From the NCBI RefSeq assembly GCF_026898155.1, contig NZ_CP114029.1:1805501-1869500 (forward strand): a DNA stretch of 64,000 nt, given 5' to 3'. Of the stretch, positions 38,150 to 48,038 are shown piece after piece. A program made the position numbers and the translations under genes. Origin of the DNA: Jiella pelagia (GTDB taxonomy: Bacteria; Pseudomonadota; Alphaproteobacteria; Rhizobiales; Rhizobiaceae). The number at the start of each line of letters is the position of its first letter. Within the stretch, counting starts at the first letter, position 1. The notes beneath the pieces are model-generated. The model did no database searches. It had not been told where the DNA came from and saw only the letters and a program-made list of their open reading frames with translations.

Positions 38150-39648
38150 ATGTTTGCCGTGGAAGTCTACGCCTCCGTGCGCCGTTTCGTTCATCTCGAG
38201 GGCAACAGTCAGCGCGAGGCGGCGAAGGTCTTTGGCCTGAGCCGCGATACGGTTTCGAAGATGTGCCGGTTCTCGGTTCCACCTGGGTATACGCGAACGA
38301 AGCCGGTTGGAAAGCCGAAGCTCGGCACGCTCCTGCCGATGATCGACGCGATTCTGGAGGCGGATCGCATGGCGCCGGTCAAGCAGCGCCATACCGCCAA
38401 GCGGATCTTCGAGCGGCTTCGCGACGAGTATGGTTATGGCGGCGGGCTGACGGTGGTGAAGGATTATGTCCGGATCGCCCGCGGCCGCCAGCGCGAGACC
38501 TTCGTGCCGTTGGCGCACCCGCCCGGCCATGCGCAGGCCGACTTCGGCGAGGCGATCGGCGTGATCGGCGGCGTCCGGCAGAAGATCCACTTCTTCTGCA
38601 TGGATCTGCCGCACTCGGACGCGCCGTTCGTGAAGGCCTATCCGGCCGAGACGACGGAAGCGTTCCTCGACGGTCACGTGTCGGCCTTCGACTTCTTCGG
38701 CAAAGTGCCGCTGTCGATCCTCTACGACAACACCACGCTGGCGGTGGCGAAGATCTGCGGCGACGGTCGCCGTGAGCGAACCGGGCCTTCACGGAACTCC
38801 AGAGCCACTACCTCTTCGCCGATCGCTTCGGCCGCCCTGGAAAGGGGAACGACAAAGGCAAAGTCGAGGGGCTGGTGAAGTACGTCCGGTCGAACTTCAT
38901 GACGCCGATCCCGCATGCAGCGAGCTTTGATGACCTGAACGCCATGCTGGCCGAGCGATGCCGCCGACGGCAAGGCGAACGGGCCGGACGCCATAACGAG
39001 ACGATCGGCGAGCGGCTCGTCGCCGATCTGGCGGCCTTCAAGGACCTGCCGGCGACACCGCTCGAGCCGTGCGAGAAGCGGATCGCCCGGGTCTCGTCGA
39101 CCTCGCTGGTCCGATACCGGTGCAACGACTACTCGGTCCCGACGACCTACGGCTTCCGGGATGTCCTGGTAAAGGCCTTCGTCGACGAGGTGGTGATCCT
39201 GTGTGGCGGCGAGGAAATCGCCCGCCATCGGCGCGACTATCGCACCGGGACCTTCGTCTTCGACCCGTTGCACTACCTGGCGCTGATCGAGACCAAGCCG
39301 AACGCGCTCGACCAGGCCGCGCCACTCCAGGGCTGGGATCTGCCGGAAGCCTTCCAGCATCTTCGCCATCTCCTGGAAGCCCGCATGGGCAACCGCGGCA
39401 AACGGGAGTTCATCCAGGTGCTGCGGCTGATGGAGACGATACCGATGCCGATCGTCACCGACGCGGTGACGGAAGCGATCCGGCTCGGGGCCATCGGGTT
39501 CGATGCCATCAAGCTGATCGCTCTCGCCCGGATCGAGCACCGCCCTGCGCGTCTCGATCTGGCGGCCTATCCGCATCTGCCGAAGATGGACGTCAGGACG
39601 ACGGCCGCGGCTGACTCCGCCGTCCTCATTCCCGGGCGGGCGGCATGA
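38150..39648 (+). CDS. istA: IS21 transposase IstA (copy A), one-base deletion
   Basis: The corrected protein has 499 residues. N-terminal HTH NSQREAAKVFGLSRDTVSKM, rve integrase core GHAQADFGEAIGVIG (Asp) and LSILYDNTTLAVAKI (Asp), GNDKGKVEGLVKYVRSNFM (Glu). The frame is broken at about 38781-38786: between ERT and AFTELQ only two bases remain where a codon is expected, so one base is missing. This is not a GAGCTC site. Confidence 0.88.
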
Positions 39649-40536
39649 CCGACAAGTCGACACCCGACACCATGCCGAGGGGAACGACGGGCGGCACGCC
39701 GCAGGTCCTGCTCGCCCACCACCTCAAGCAGTTGAAGCTGCCGACGGTACTGCGGGAACATGACAAGGTCGCTCGTGAATGTGCCCGCGACGGCGTCGAC
39801 CATTCCCGTTACCTGCTGCGCCTGATCGAGCTGGAACTGATCGACCGGGAGCGGCGGACGGTCGAGCGCCGGATCAAGGCAGCACGGTTCCCGGCCGTCA
39901 AAAGCTTCGACACCTTCGACTTCACCGCGATCGCGACCCTCAACAAGATGCTGGTGCTGGAACTGGCGCGGTGCGAGTTCATCCTTCGCCGGGAGAACGT
40001 GATCGCGCTGGGCAATTCCGGCACGGGCAAGACGCACGCCGTCCTGGCTCTCGGCCTGGCCGCCTGCCAGAAGGGCTTCACCGTCGCCTTCACGACCGCC
40101 GCCGCGCTCGTCCATCAACTTATGGAAGCCCGCGACGAACGTCGTCTCCTGAAGACGCAGCGCGACCTGCAATCCGTCAAATTGCTGATCGTCGACGAGC
40201 CTCGGCTACGTGCCGCTGTCGCCCACGGGCGCCGAGCTTCTGTTCGAAGTCTTCTCCCAGCGATACGAGCGGGGTTCGACGATTGTGACCTCAAACCTGC
40301 CCTTTGAAGACTGGACAAGCGTCCTGCATTCCGAGCGGCTGACCGGCGCGCTGCTGGATCGCCTCACGCATCACGTCCACATCCTGACGATGAACGGCGA
40401 CAGCTACCGGCTCAAGCAGTCGTCGGGCCGCCGCCGTTCTTCTGCCGTCGACAAACCGGCGGAGCAAAACCAGGCCACCGGCGACGCCGTCGATCGGACA
40501 CCGGCGAAATCTCCGCAACCTGATCCTCCATCCTGA
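39645..40536 (+). CDS. istB: IS21 helper ATPase IstB (copy A), apparent frameshift
   Basis: The corrected protein has 296 residues. AAA+ motifs: Walker A NVIALGNSGTGKTHAVLALG and Walker B VKLLIVDELGYVPLSP, then ERGSTIVTSNLPFEDW and RLTHHVHILTMNGDSYRLKQ. The frame breaks at 40197-40203 (GAGCCTC); GAGCTC restores the DELGY motif exactly. The start overlaps the istA stop by four bases. Confidence 0.92.
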
Positions 40537-40540
40537 TCGC

Positions 40541-40580
40541 CGACGTACGAAGGGGCCCGATCGGGCCCCTTCGTACGTCG
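40541..40580. repeat. Perfect 40-bp palindrome after istB
   Basis: Two perfect 20-base arms (left arm 40541-40560, right arm 40561-40580) centred on CGATCG, with a GGGGCCC core. It lies five bases past the istB stop inside the element. It could be a terminator hairpin without a T-run, or a protein-binding site of the element. Confidence 0.7.
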
Positions 40581-40787
40581 CGCCTGCCATCGCCGTGGCC
40601 GACTCTTACTCCGCCCAACTGGCCTGGAATTGCTCCGTCGTTGACAGAAGTGTGACTATGCGAGTGTTTCGATCCCGCCTTACGCATCCAACGTCCTCGC
40701 CGTGCTCTTTGACAGAATCGCGGATATCTCCGCAATAATCAGACGTTCGCTTATTAACAGAACGCTTTTCTCACGAGCCTTTCAGGC

Positions 40788-41867
40788 CTACGGCAAGCTT
40801 TTGCGAAAGCTGTTGGTTTGTGTGATGAGCGTGTCCAAGCCAGGGGCCATGGGAACGGCAATTTCTGCATCTTTTCTCGTCGAGGCTGTAGTGACATCAT
40901 CATCACCCGCGATAGTAGGCTTGTGCAGTTTGTCTGATGAACTTGAGACAAGGTCAGCGATCGAACTTGAACTCGTTGGTGCAGAGCCTAAGGCAGCCTC
41001 GGGGTGATTCTCGTCCGCCGAAGAAATACCGTCGTCGGATCTGCTTTTGATCCTCTCCTCCATAAGGTCGAGTCGCGCCTTCGCTTCACGGATTTCGTTA
41101 TGCAGCCGCTCATTTTCTTCACTAAGCCTAAGCAGGCCATCCTCATCGCTCGAAGGTGCTTTTAAAGCCTGCGTCGTCCCCAGTTCTTTTTCCATATGTT
41201 CGACGTGGGCAGTGCGTATGGTTTCTGGGGGTTCCCAACCTCGTGCGCGAGCCCATTTTTCAATCGCGTATCGCGATTCAGACCCAATTTTGCCGTCGAT
41301 CCTTCCCTCATAGTACCCAAGCTGCTTTAGAGCAGACTGCAACCTGTGGGATTCGGAAGGCGACAATTCCATTTCGATGACTGGAGACCTACTAGGGCTA
41401 GCGCTTGGAGATGCAACGCCTATGCTGCTCTTCAATTCATTTTCCATATGCTGGATATGTTCCATTTTTAACGATGACGGAGGCTCCCAGCCGCGATCAC
41501 GCGCCCAGCTTCGTACGGCCGATAGGGTGCCGCTCCCGATGTCACCATCGATTTTTCCTCGATAATACCCCAGGTTCTGCAGTGCACGTTGCAACCGCAT
41601 TGCGAGGCTGCGGGGCAGTGCTGGGACCTTGTAACTGATAGCTGGATTCGAGTCCCATGGAGACACGGGTCGAACACGCCCAATCAGCTCGCCCCTTCTC
41701 CCGCTCTGACTTGCAACCCGCCCCAAAATCTCAATTGCAACGCCTTTGATAAGCCTCTCCGCCGGACTTTCAGCGTAGCCAGATCGAACTGACATTGTGA
41801 ACAGGAGCAACGCGGAAATCGCACAAGCTATACCGTGTTTTCGACATATCTTGATATGTCCATCCAT
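40788..41867 (-). CDS. Secreted protein with two peptidoglycan-binding domains
   Basis: 359 residues. Signal peptide at about 1-32 (CAISALLLFTMSVRSGYAES). Two PG_binding_1-type repeats: LQRALQNLGYYRGKIDGDIG (about 90-130) and LQSALKQLGYYEGRIDGKIG (about 178-220), each followed by a WARxRGWEPP motif. A coiled coil follows (LSEENERLHNEIREAKARLD), then a Ser/Asp-rich tail. AT-richer than the core. Likely periplasmic, bound to cell wall. Flanked by two IS elements and convergent with nothing; possibly part of the same acquired system as the vWA cluster. Confidence 0.8.
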   Translation of the reverse strand: MDGHIKICRKHGIACAISALLLFTMSVRSGYAESPAERLIKGVAIEILGRVASQSGRRGELIGRVRPVSPWDSNPAISYKVPALPRSLAMRLQRALQNLGYYRGKIDGDIGSGTLSAVRSWARDRGWEPPSSLKMEHIQHMENELKSSIGVASPSASPSRSPVIEMELSPSESHRLQSALKQLGYYEGRIDGKIGSESRYAIEKWARARGWEPPETIRTAHVEHMEKELGTTQALKAPSSDEDGLLRLSEENERLHNEIREAKARLDLMEERIKSRSDDGISSADENHPEAALGSAPTSSSSIADLVSSSSDKLHKPTIAGDDDVTTASTRKDAEIAVPMAPGLDTLITQTNSFRKSLP

Positions 41868-42133
41868 GATTTCCTCCTGCTAGCCATAACGAACAAGCGA
41901 GCCCATTTCCAAGTTCGCCATTAATTGATCAATCATCAAACTCTTCTGGTTATGCGATTGCGTGATAAGCAAATTGGAATCTGACCTGCCATTTTGCGGC
42001 TCTCTGCCTCACCAACATAGTTGCAAGACGATCTTCTAAACAGCTATTTTCCCATGTCTACGGAATTTTAAGTTTAATGGCGACCTAAGGTCAAGAGCTA
42101 ACCCGCGGCCGTAGGTGAGAGATGGCTCGGTTT
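41868..42133. other. Intergenic sequence upstream of the PG-binding gene
   Basis: About 266 bp, AT-rich, with no ORF of note. It presumably contains the promoter of the minus-strand PG-binding gene. The IS3-family element starts at its right edge. Confidence 0.4.
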
Positions 42134-42198
42134 TGACCTGCCACTGAGTTTTTCCTCCACCTGGAGTTAGAGTCCGGCCTCGATCGAAGGACGGACAG

Positions 42199-42396
42199 AT
42201 GAAGCGGAAGCGGTTCACGGACGAGCAGATCATTGCGGTTCTGCGGGAGCGCGAGGCGGGGGCGAAGGCAGCCGACCTGGCTCGCAAGCACGGGGTCAGC
42301 GAGGCGACGCTGTATAACTGGAAGGCAAAGTATGGCGGCATGGACGTGTCGGACGCCAAGCGTCTGAAGGCACTGGAAGGCGAGAACGCGAAGCTG
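42199..42396 (+). pseudogene. IS3-family OrfA, 5' part (continues at 44725-44810)
   Basis: MKRKRFTDEQIIAVLREREA, then DLARKHGVSEATLYNWKAKY is the IS3 OrfA HTH. The reading frame is cut after GENAK by the IS21 insertion. It resumes after 44724 with LKKLLADQMLEASALRELLA, ending in NGRARR and a stop at about 44810. The insertion is clean and the reconstructed OrfA is intact. Confidence 0.9.
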
Positions 42397-42456
42397 TGTC
42401 AATGCCGCGTGAATTTTCCCCAGAAGCGCCGAAGTAAAATTCCCCAGATTGGCCGC

Positions 42457-43326
<870 letters not shown>

Positions 43327-43330
<4 letters not shown>

Positions 43331-44613
43331 GAGCGGACCTCCGCGATCGCTCGACCGACGGCCTCGTAAAAGGCGAGCGGCCGCTGCGCTACCGTGTCGC
43401 CGGCGCCGTGAATGACAATGCCGTCGCTGGAGCCTTGGCGCCGTGGTCGCGACTGGGGCCGGCGATGGCCGGGCTCGACGCGGCGCTGGTGGCGCCCCTC
43501 GAGGGCCGGATGGGCGGCGATCAGCGTGCCGTCTTCGAAGATGCGGACCTCGTCGGCCAGCGTATGGACTTCGACGGTCCTTCGTCGCGTAGCATCGGGC
43601 ACGCTGTAGAAATTACCACCGACGCTGACCATGCCTTCCCGGCTGATGCGCCTCTCCAGCTTCAGGACCGAGCGGAACGGGGCCAGCGGCAACGGCCGCA
43701 GATGCGCCCGCTCTTCGGCGAAGGCCTCGTTGACGACGCGCCGGGTGGTGGCGTGAACTCTTGGATTGGCGACCGTCTCCAGCCAATGGCGGAGCTGCGC
43801 GTTCAGATCGTCGAGATTGCGGAAGGAGCGGGCCAAGAAGAAGTCTTCTCGGATATAGCGGAAGGGCCGCTCGACCTTCCCCTTGGTCTTGGCCCGATAG
43901 GGTCTGCAGGCTTTGGGATGAAAGCCGTAGTGGCGGGCGAGATCGACCAATGCTCGATTGTAGACGATGCCGCCGGTCTCGGCCTCGCCGATCACCGCGG
44001 TCTTCATCCTGTCGTAGAGAACCTCGCGAGGCGCACCGCCCAGCGCCTCGAAGGCGGCCGTGTGGCAGCGCAGGACCGTTGGCAAATCCTGGTGGACGAC
44101 GAAGCGCGCCCAGATCAGCCGGCTGTAGCCGAGCACCAGCGAGAACAGCCAGACGATCCGCGGTGTCGTCGGCTCGTCGGTGAAGACGACGTGGAATTGC
44201 GCGAAGTCGACCTGGGCCTGCTCGCCCGGTGGCGTCTCGAAACGGACCTCGAAGCCGCGCTCCGGTGTCGGGCGGACATCCCGCAGAAAGTCGGTCACGG
44301 CGGTATAGCCGCCGGTGTAGCCGATCGCCTTGATCTCTCGGAAAAGCCGACGCCCGGTGAGACCAGGATAGGCTGCGACCCGTTCACGCAGATAGGCCGT
44401 GAAGGGATCGATCACCGCCTGGCGCGGCTTGCGTGGGCCGTAGGCCGGCGCCTCCAGTCCCCGTTCGATATATTTGCGCACCGTCTTGCGATCGGTGCCG
44501 GTCTGCCTGGCAATCTCCGATATCGACAGGCCCTGCCGATGCAAATCCAGGATCATCATCATCTCCCCGAGCTTGATCACCGAAATCCCTCTCTCGACCA
44601 TCGAGAGAAGCAT
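43327..44613 (-). CDS. istA: IS21 transposase IstA (copy B)
   Basis: 428 residues. N-terminal HTH QGLSISEIARQTGTDRKTVR, integrase core GEQAQVDFAQFHVVF (Asp), APREVLYDRMKTAVI (Asp) and AKTKGKVERPFRYIREDFF (Glu). The frame is intact and the length normal. It differs clearly from copy A, so the two IS21 elements are from different subgroups. Confidence 0.92.
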
Positions 44614-44791
44614 CGGCGATCACGCGCCGCCGGTCTTCCGGGGCGCGCCCCGGAAGACCGGCGACAGCGCTAAACTGGGGAAGATTCAAACGGCACTTCT
44701 GGGGAGTTTTGCTTCGGCAGCGACAAGCTGAAGAAGCTGCTCGCCGACCAGATGCTGGAAGCCTCGGCGCTTCGCGAGCTTCTGGCAAAAA

Positions 44792-45722
44792 ATGGTAGGG
44801 CCCGCCGCTAAGCGCGAAGCCGTCGCGCATCTGAGGGCCGTCATGGGCCTGTCGGAGCGTCGGGCCTGTTCCTTCGTCGGCGCCGATCGCAAGATGATCC
44901 GCTACCAGTCGTGCCGTCCGCCGGAGATCGAACTGCGCGGTCGGCTACGAGACCTTGCCAATGAGCGACGGCGTTTCGGCTATCGACGCCTGTTCGTCCT
45001 GCTGCGGCGGGAGGGTGAGCCGTCAGGGATCAACCGCATCTATCGGATCTACCGGGAGGAAGGGCTGACGGTACGCAAGCGCCGGGCTCGGCGACGCGCG
45101 GTGGGGACGCGAGCGCCGATCCTGGTCGCGGCAAGACCGAACGCGCGCTGGTCCATCGACTTCGTGCACGACCTGTTGGCCTGCGGGCGGCGCTTTCGTG
45201 TGCTCAACGTCGTCGATGACGTCACGCGCAAATGCCTGGCCGCGATCCCCGACACGTCGATCTCCGGTCGGTGGGTGGCACGTGAACTGACCGATCTGAT
45301 CAGGCGTCGCGGCAAGCCGGACATGATCGTTTCCGGCCACGGGAGGGAGTTTACCTCTAACGCGATCCCCGCCTGGTCGAAGGATCATCGCGTCGAGTGG
45401 CACTACATCGCGCCGGGCAAGCCGATGCAGAACGGCTATGTCGAGAGCTTCAACGGCCGGATGCGCGACGAGCCTCCTGAATGAGAGCCTGTTCTTCGGC
45501 CTCCATCACGCCCACAGCGCCATCGCCGATTGGCGGCAGGACTTCAACACCGAGAGACCGCATTCCTTGCTCGGATACAAGACCCCGGCGGCCTTCGCCG
45601 GAACCCTCACCGCAACCGGCTCCGGCGCTTCGCTCGATGAAGGCTCCGCGCCTCCGCCGGTTGCTCACCCAGCGCCCTACGGCGAGGCAGAAACGGCCGA
45701 GGCTCTAATTGCCGCTGGATGA
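44792..45722 (+). CDS. IS3-family transposase OrfB, apparent frameshift
   Basis: The corrected protein has 309 residues. HTH_21 region RRFGYRRLFVLLRREGEPSG, rve core NARWSIDFVHDLLACGRRFR (Asp), PDMIVSGHGREFTSNAIPAW (second position), NGYVESFNGRMRDELLNESL (Glu), TERPHSLLGYKTPAAFA. The break at 45470-45476 (GAGCCTC) creates an early TGA; GAGCTC restores RDELLNESLFF. OrfB overlaps the end of OrfA in another frame, as usual for programmed -1 frameshifting IS3 elements. Confidence 0.92.
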
Positions 45723-45741
45723 CAGTTCAGTGGCAGATCAG

Positions 45742-45942
45742 ACTCTCGGGGATAGTCCGCCGGAAACCGCCGTCTCCCGCTTTCGCTAGAAGCTCGGCGA
45801 GCGGTAGTCTGTCCTCGGTCGTTGGATGCTCCGGTCAGGTTGAAGTCTCGCAACTCAACCTTAGCCGGACAATTTGGTGGGCACCGCCGTCACACCTTCT
45901 GACGTCCGATTTGCCACCACCACATTGGACATTACCGTAATG
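45742..45942 (-). mobile_element. IS256-family 5' fragment, inverted
   Basis: The minus strand repeats, with scattered differences, the first about 200 bp of the IS256 element at 32541: the left terminal repeat, the untranslated leader and the codons for MTEDRLPLAELLAKA. Only the 5' end remains; the IS3 element abuts its truncated side. Together with the full copy it brackets 13.4 kb in inverted orientation. Confidence 0.85.
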
Positions 45943-45944
45943 TC
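45928..45944. promoter_or_regulatory. 17-bp palindrome upstream of vWA gene
   Basis: GACATTAC-C-GTAATGTC, perfect 8-bp arms around one base, about 80 bp before the vWA start. It overlaps the outer end of the IS256 fragment, so it may be an operator or a chance product of the insertion. Confidence 0.35.
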
Positions 45945-46022
45945 AAATTTCTGCGGTCAAGGGTTGCGTAAACGTGCAACTTGATGTTTCATAAGTTTAC
46001 CATGAGTTAGGAGGGATTTTCT

Positions 46023-47873
46023 GTGACTTCTCGAGCGCTCATATCGGCCTCATTGGCTATATTGATTTTCTGCAGCACGTCACGGTATGCACATTCATGT
46101 CAAACTGACGAACTGGCGCGAACAGATGCCGGATTTATCCTGAAGATTGTCGCAGGCTCTAACAAGGTTAAAACTTATTCCGATTCCGCAGCCGCTTCAG
46201 AACGATATACACTTGGCTTACTGCAGCCATATTTCGTCATTTGTGAAGATGGCGACTATTACCATATCACTGATATCCAGGCAAACACTGTCGAGGAAGC
46301 CTTGAGCGGCCAGACGGCATATGTCCGAAGGGATCAAGTCTTCATCTGGCCAACGAGAGAGGCGCTCAATTTCAACGCCCTGATCTTTGAGGCAAACCGG
46401 CCAGGCGTTCGAGCTTGGGAAGATGAGGAGAATCTAAAAGGATTCATGGACAGCGGCGATCTTACCCGATTTCCACCGGCCTATGAAGAAGATCTCGAGA
46501 GCACGTTGAAGCGCCCTCGTGAAACGCGGCCCTATCCGGTCTTGGGAAGTGAAGAGCGGAAGCTGCGCGGTACGGTCGACAAGCGAGTCTTTCGCTCGCT
46601 GATTCCCGCAGCCTTACCGCCGAAGACGGCCGTTACCCTCAAGGATAAGAGCGGACAGGCTGCGGACATGGAGGTTGTCGAAAGGGCGCTCACGAGCGCG
46701 ACGTTTCTCGTGGTCTTCGATGCAACGGCTTCAATGGGTAATTTCGCGCTTGAATCCGCAAAGGCAGTTGAAACGGCGTTCAACGGGTTGGCCCCGCAGG
46801 TGCGCGAGAAGTCGTCGGTTGGGTTTATTTTCTTTCGCGACAAAGATGACGATGAAAAACTCGTCATGACAAAACTGATGCCGATCAACGATGGCTCTCG
46901 TCTTCTAAGAGAAGCCAGCTCAAAGATGACCGGAGGTGGAGACGATCCGGAGCCAATTCTCGACGCGACTTATGTCGGCTTGAATTTCTTTTTTAAGGAC
47001 CAACAATCAATCGGGCGGCCAGTTATCATTGGCGTGTTAAACGATGACGCGCACCCCACCACGACCGGTGGAATCGACGATCGTGTTCCGACCGGGATTG
47101 ACGCGCTAAACCTTGCCGGGCAGCTTAGAGAAGATGGTGTCACGGTGGTTACGGCACAAGCTGGGCCAAATTCGGGAGAGAATCTAGTCTCAGTTTTGCA
47201 AACACTCGCAGAGACAACAGGCGGGCAGTTTATCGCATGGAACAACGATGGCGGCGCGGCGATAAGTGCCGCCGTCGCGGAACTCATGAAGGGGACAGCA
47301 GTCGCAGAAGTCGAAGCTGGCATGGCTATAGTTGAGACTGTTTTCGATTACGAAGATTACCCAGCTATCCCACTGAAGGTTCTCGACGGCGAACGCCTCG
47401 AGCGTCTCCGCCGCGCCGGCATCGATTACAACATCGAGCCAGGATCGGATGGCGTGTTAGTTCGCGAAGCTTATATCATCGAAAACAACGATTTGCTTGA
47501 GCCGCGGGTCCAAATCGATAAGGAAACCCTTTCGAACCTAGTTACTCTTTTCAATATCCTCGGAACCGTAGGAGTTGACGCGGAATCGGCGACGCGCAGC
47601 ATTGGCGAGGCCATCGCTGCAATTGCTGGTGAGAATTTCAAGGATGATGAGCCGATCAATGAAATACTCACAAAAAATGCGGGAATTCAGTTTCGTACGA
47701 AGCTCCTATCCTTCGACGTCCGTTATCTCGCCGGCTTAACGCCCGATGAGCGTCTGGCTTTGTCCGCGCGGATTCAGGAAGCAGGCAATACGCTCGGAAA
47801 CTACATGAGCGCCCATCTCAGCGAACTCGACAGCGAACCATCGATCTGGATGCCCATGTCGGTTCTCCCCTAG
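46023..47873 (+). CDS. Secreted von Willebrand factor A domain protein (vWA-1)
   Basis: 616 residues from GTG 46023, with AGGAGG at optimal spacing. Signal peptide to about residue 25 (ASLAILIFCSTSRYAHSCQT). Residues about 30-120 are strand-rich and SH3-like (YFVICEDGDYYHITDI, GQTAYVRRDQVFIWP). The vWA domain spans about 225-430 with MIDAS FLVVFDATASMGNFAL (DxTxS instead of DxSxS), the Thr site region MTGGGDDPEPILDATY and the late Asp IIGVLNDDAHP. The C-terminal 180 residues are unknown. First gene of a secreted-protein cluster; AT-richer than the core. Confidence 0.85.
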   Translation: MTSRALISASLAILIFCSTSRYAHSCQTDELARTDAGFILKIVAGSNKVKTYSDSAAASERYTLGLLQPYFVICEDGDYYHITDIQANTVEEALSGQTAYVRRDQVFIWPTREALNFNALIFEANRPGVRAWEDEENLKGFMDSGDLTRFPPAYEEDLESTLKRPRETRPYPVLGSEERKLRGTVDKRVFRSLIPAALPPKTAVTLKDKSGQAADMEVVERALTSATFLVVFDATASMGNFALESAKAVETAFNGLAPQVREKSSVGFIFFRDKDDDEKLVMTKLMPINDGSRLLREASSKMTGGGDDPEPILDATYVGLNFFFKDQQSIGRPVIIGVLNDDAHPTTTGGIDDRVPTGIDALNLAGQLREDGVTVVTAQAGPNSGENLVSVLQTLAETTGGQFIAWNNDGGAAISAAVAELMKGTAVAEVEAGMAIVETVFDYEDYPAIPLKVLDGERLERLRRAGIDYNIEPGSDGVLVREAYIIENNDLLEPRVQIDKETLSNLVTLFNILGTVGVDAESATRSIGEAIAAIAGENFKDDEPINEILTKNAGIQFRTKLLSFDVRYLAGLTPDERLALSARIQEAGNTLGNYMSAHLSELDSEPSIWMPMSVLP

Positions 47874-48038
47874 GTATCTTCGTTTTTTTGGCGCGTATAA
47901 AAGGAAATTGAAGTCGCTTGGCGGATCAGGCTCACGAATTGGGCGGGCTTGGATTCGCCTCACAGGTGCCGAATGGAAATGTTTACTGCGATGTCGTCCA
48001 CCGAACTCGGGCGCGGTTCGACGCAGCCGGAGAACAGA

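Larger units (their letters stand above)
38083..40646 (+). mobile_element. IS21-family insertion sequence A
   Basis: Two-gene istA-istB element. Imperfect terminal repeats: left GGAGTAAAATCCGGCCAGTG near 38092-38111 and the complement of the right end, GGAGCAATTCCAGGCCAGTT, ending with TGTC at 40646. The left boundary is approximate. It interrupts an IS630 remnant. Confidence 0.75.

Noticed and set aside
41478..41492. GAGGCTC inside the PG-binding gene as another error site
   Set aside because: The frame is intact there and the second repeat encodes the same WEPP motif, so this GAGSCTC is natural.
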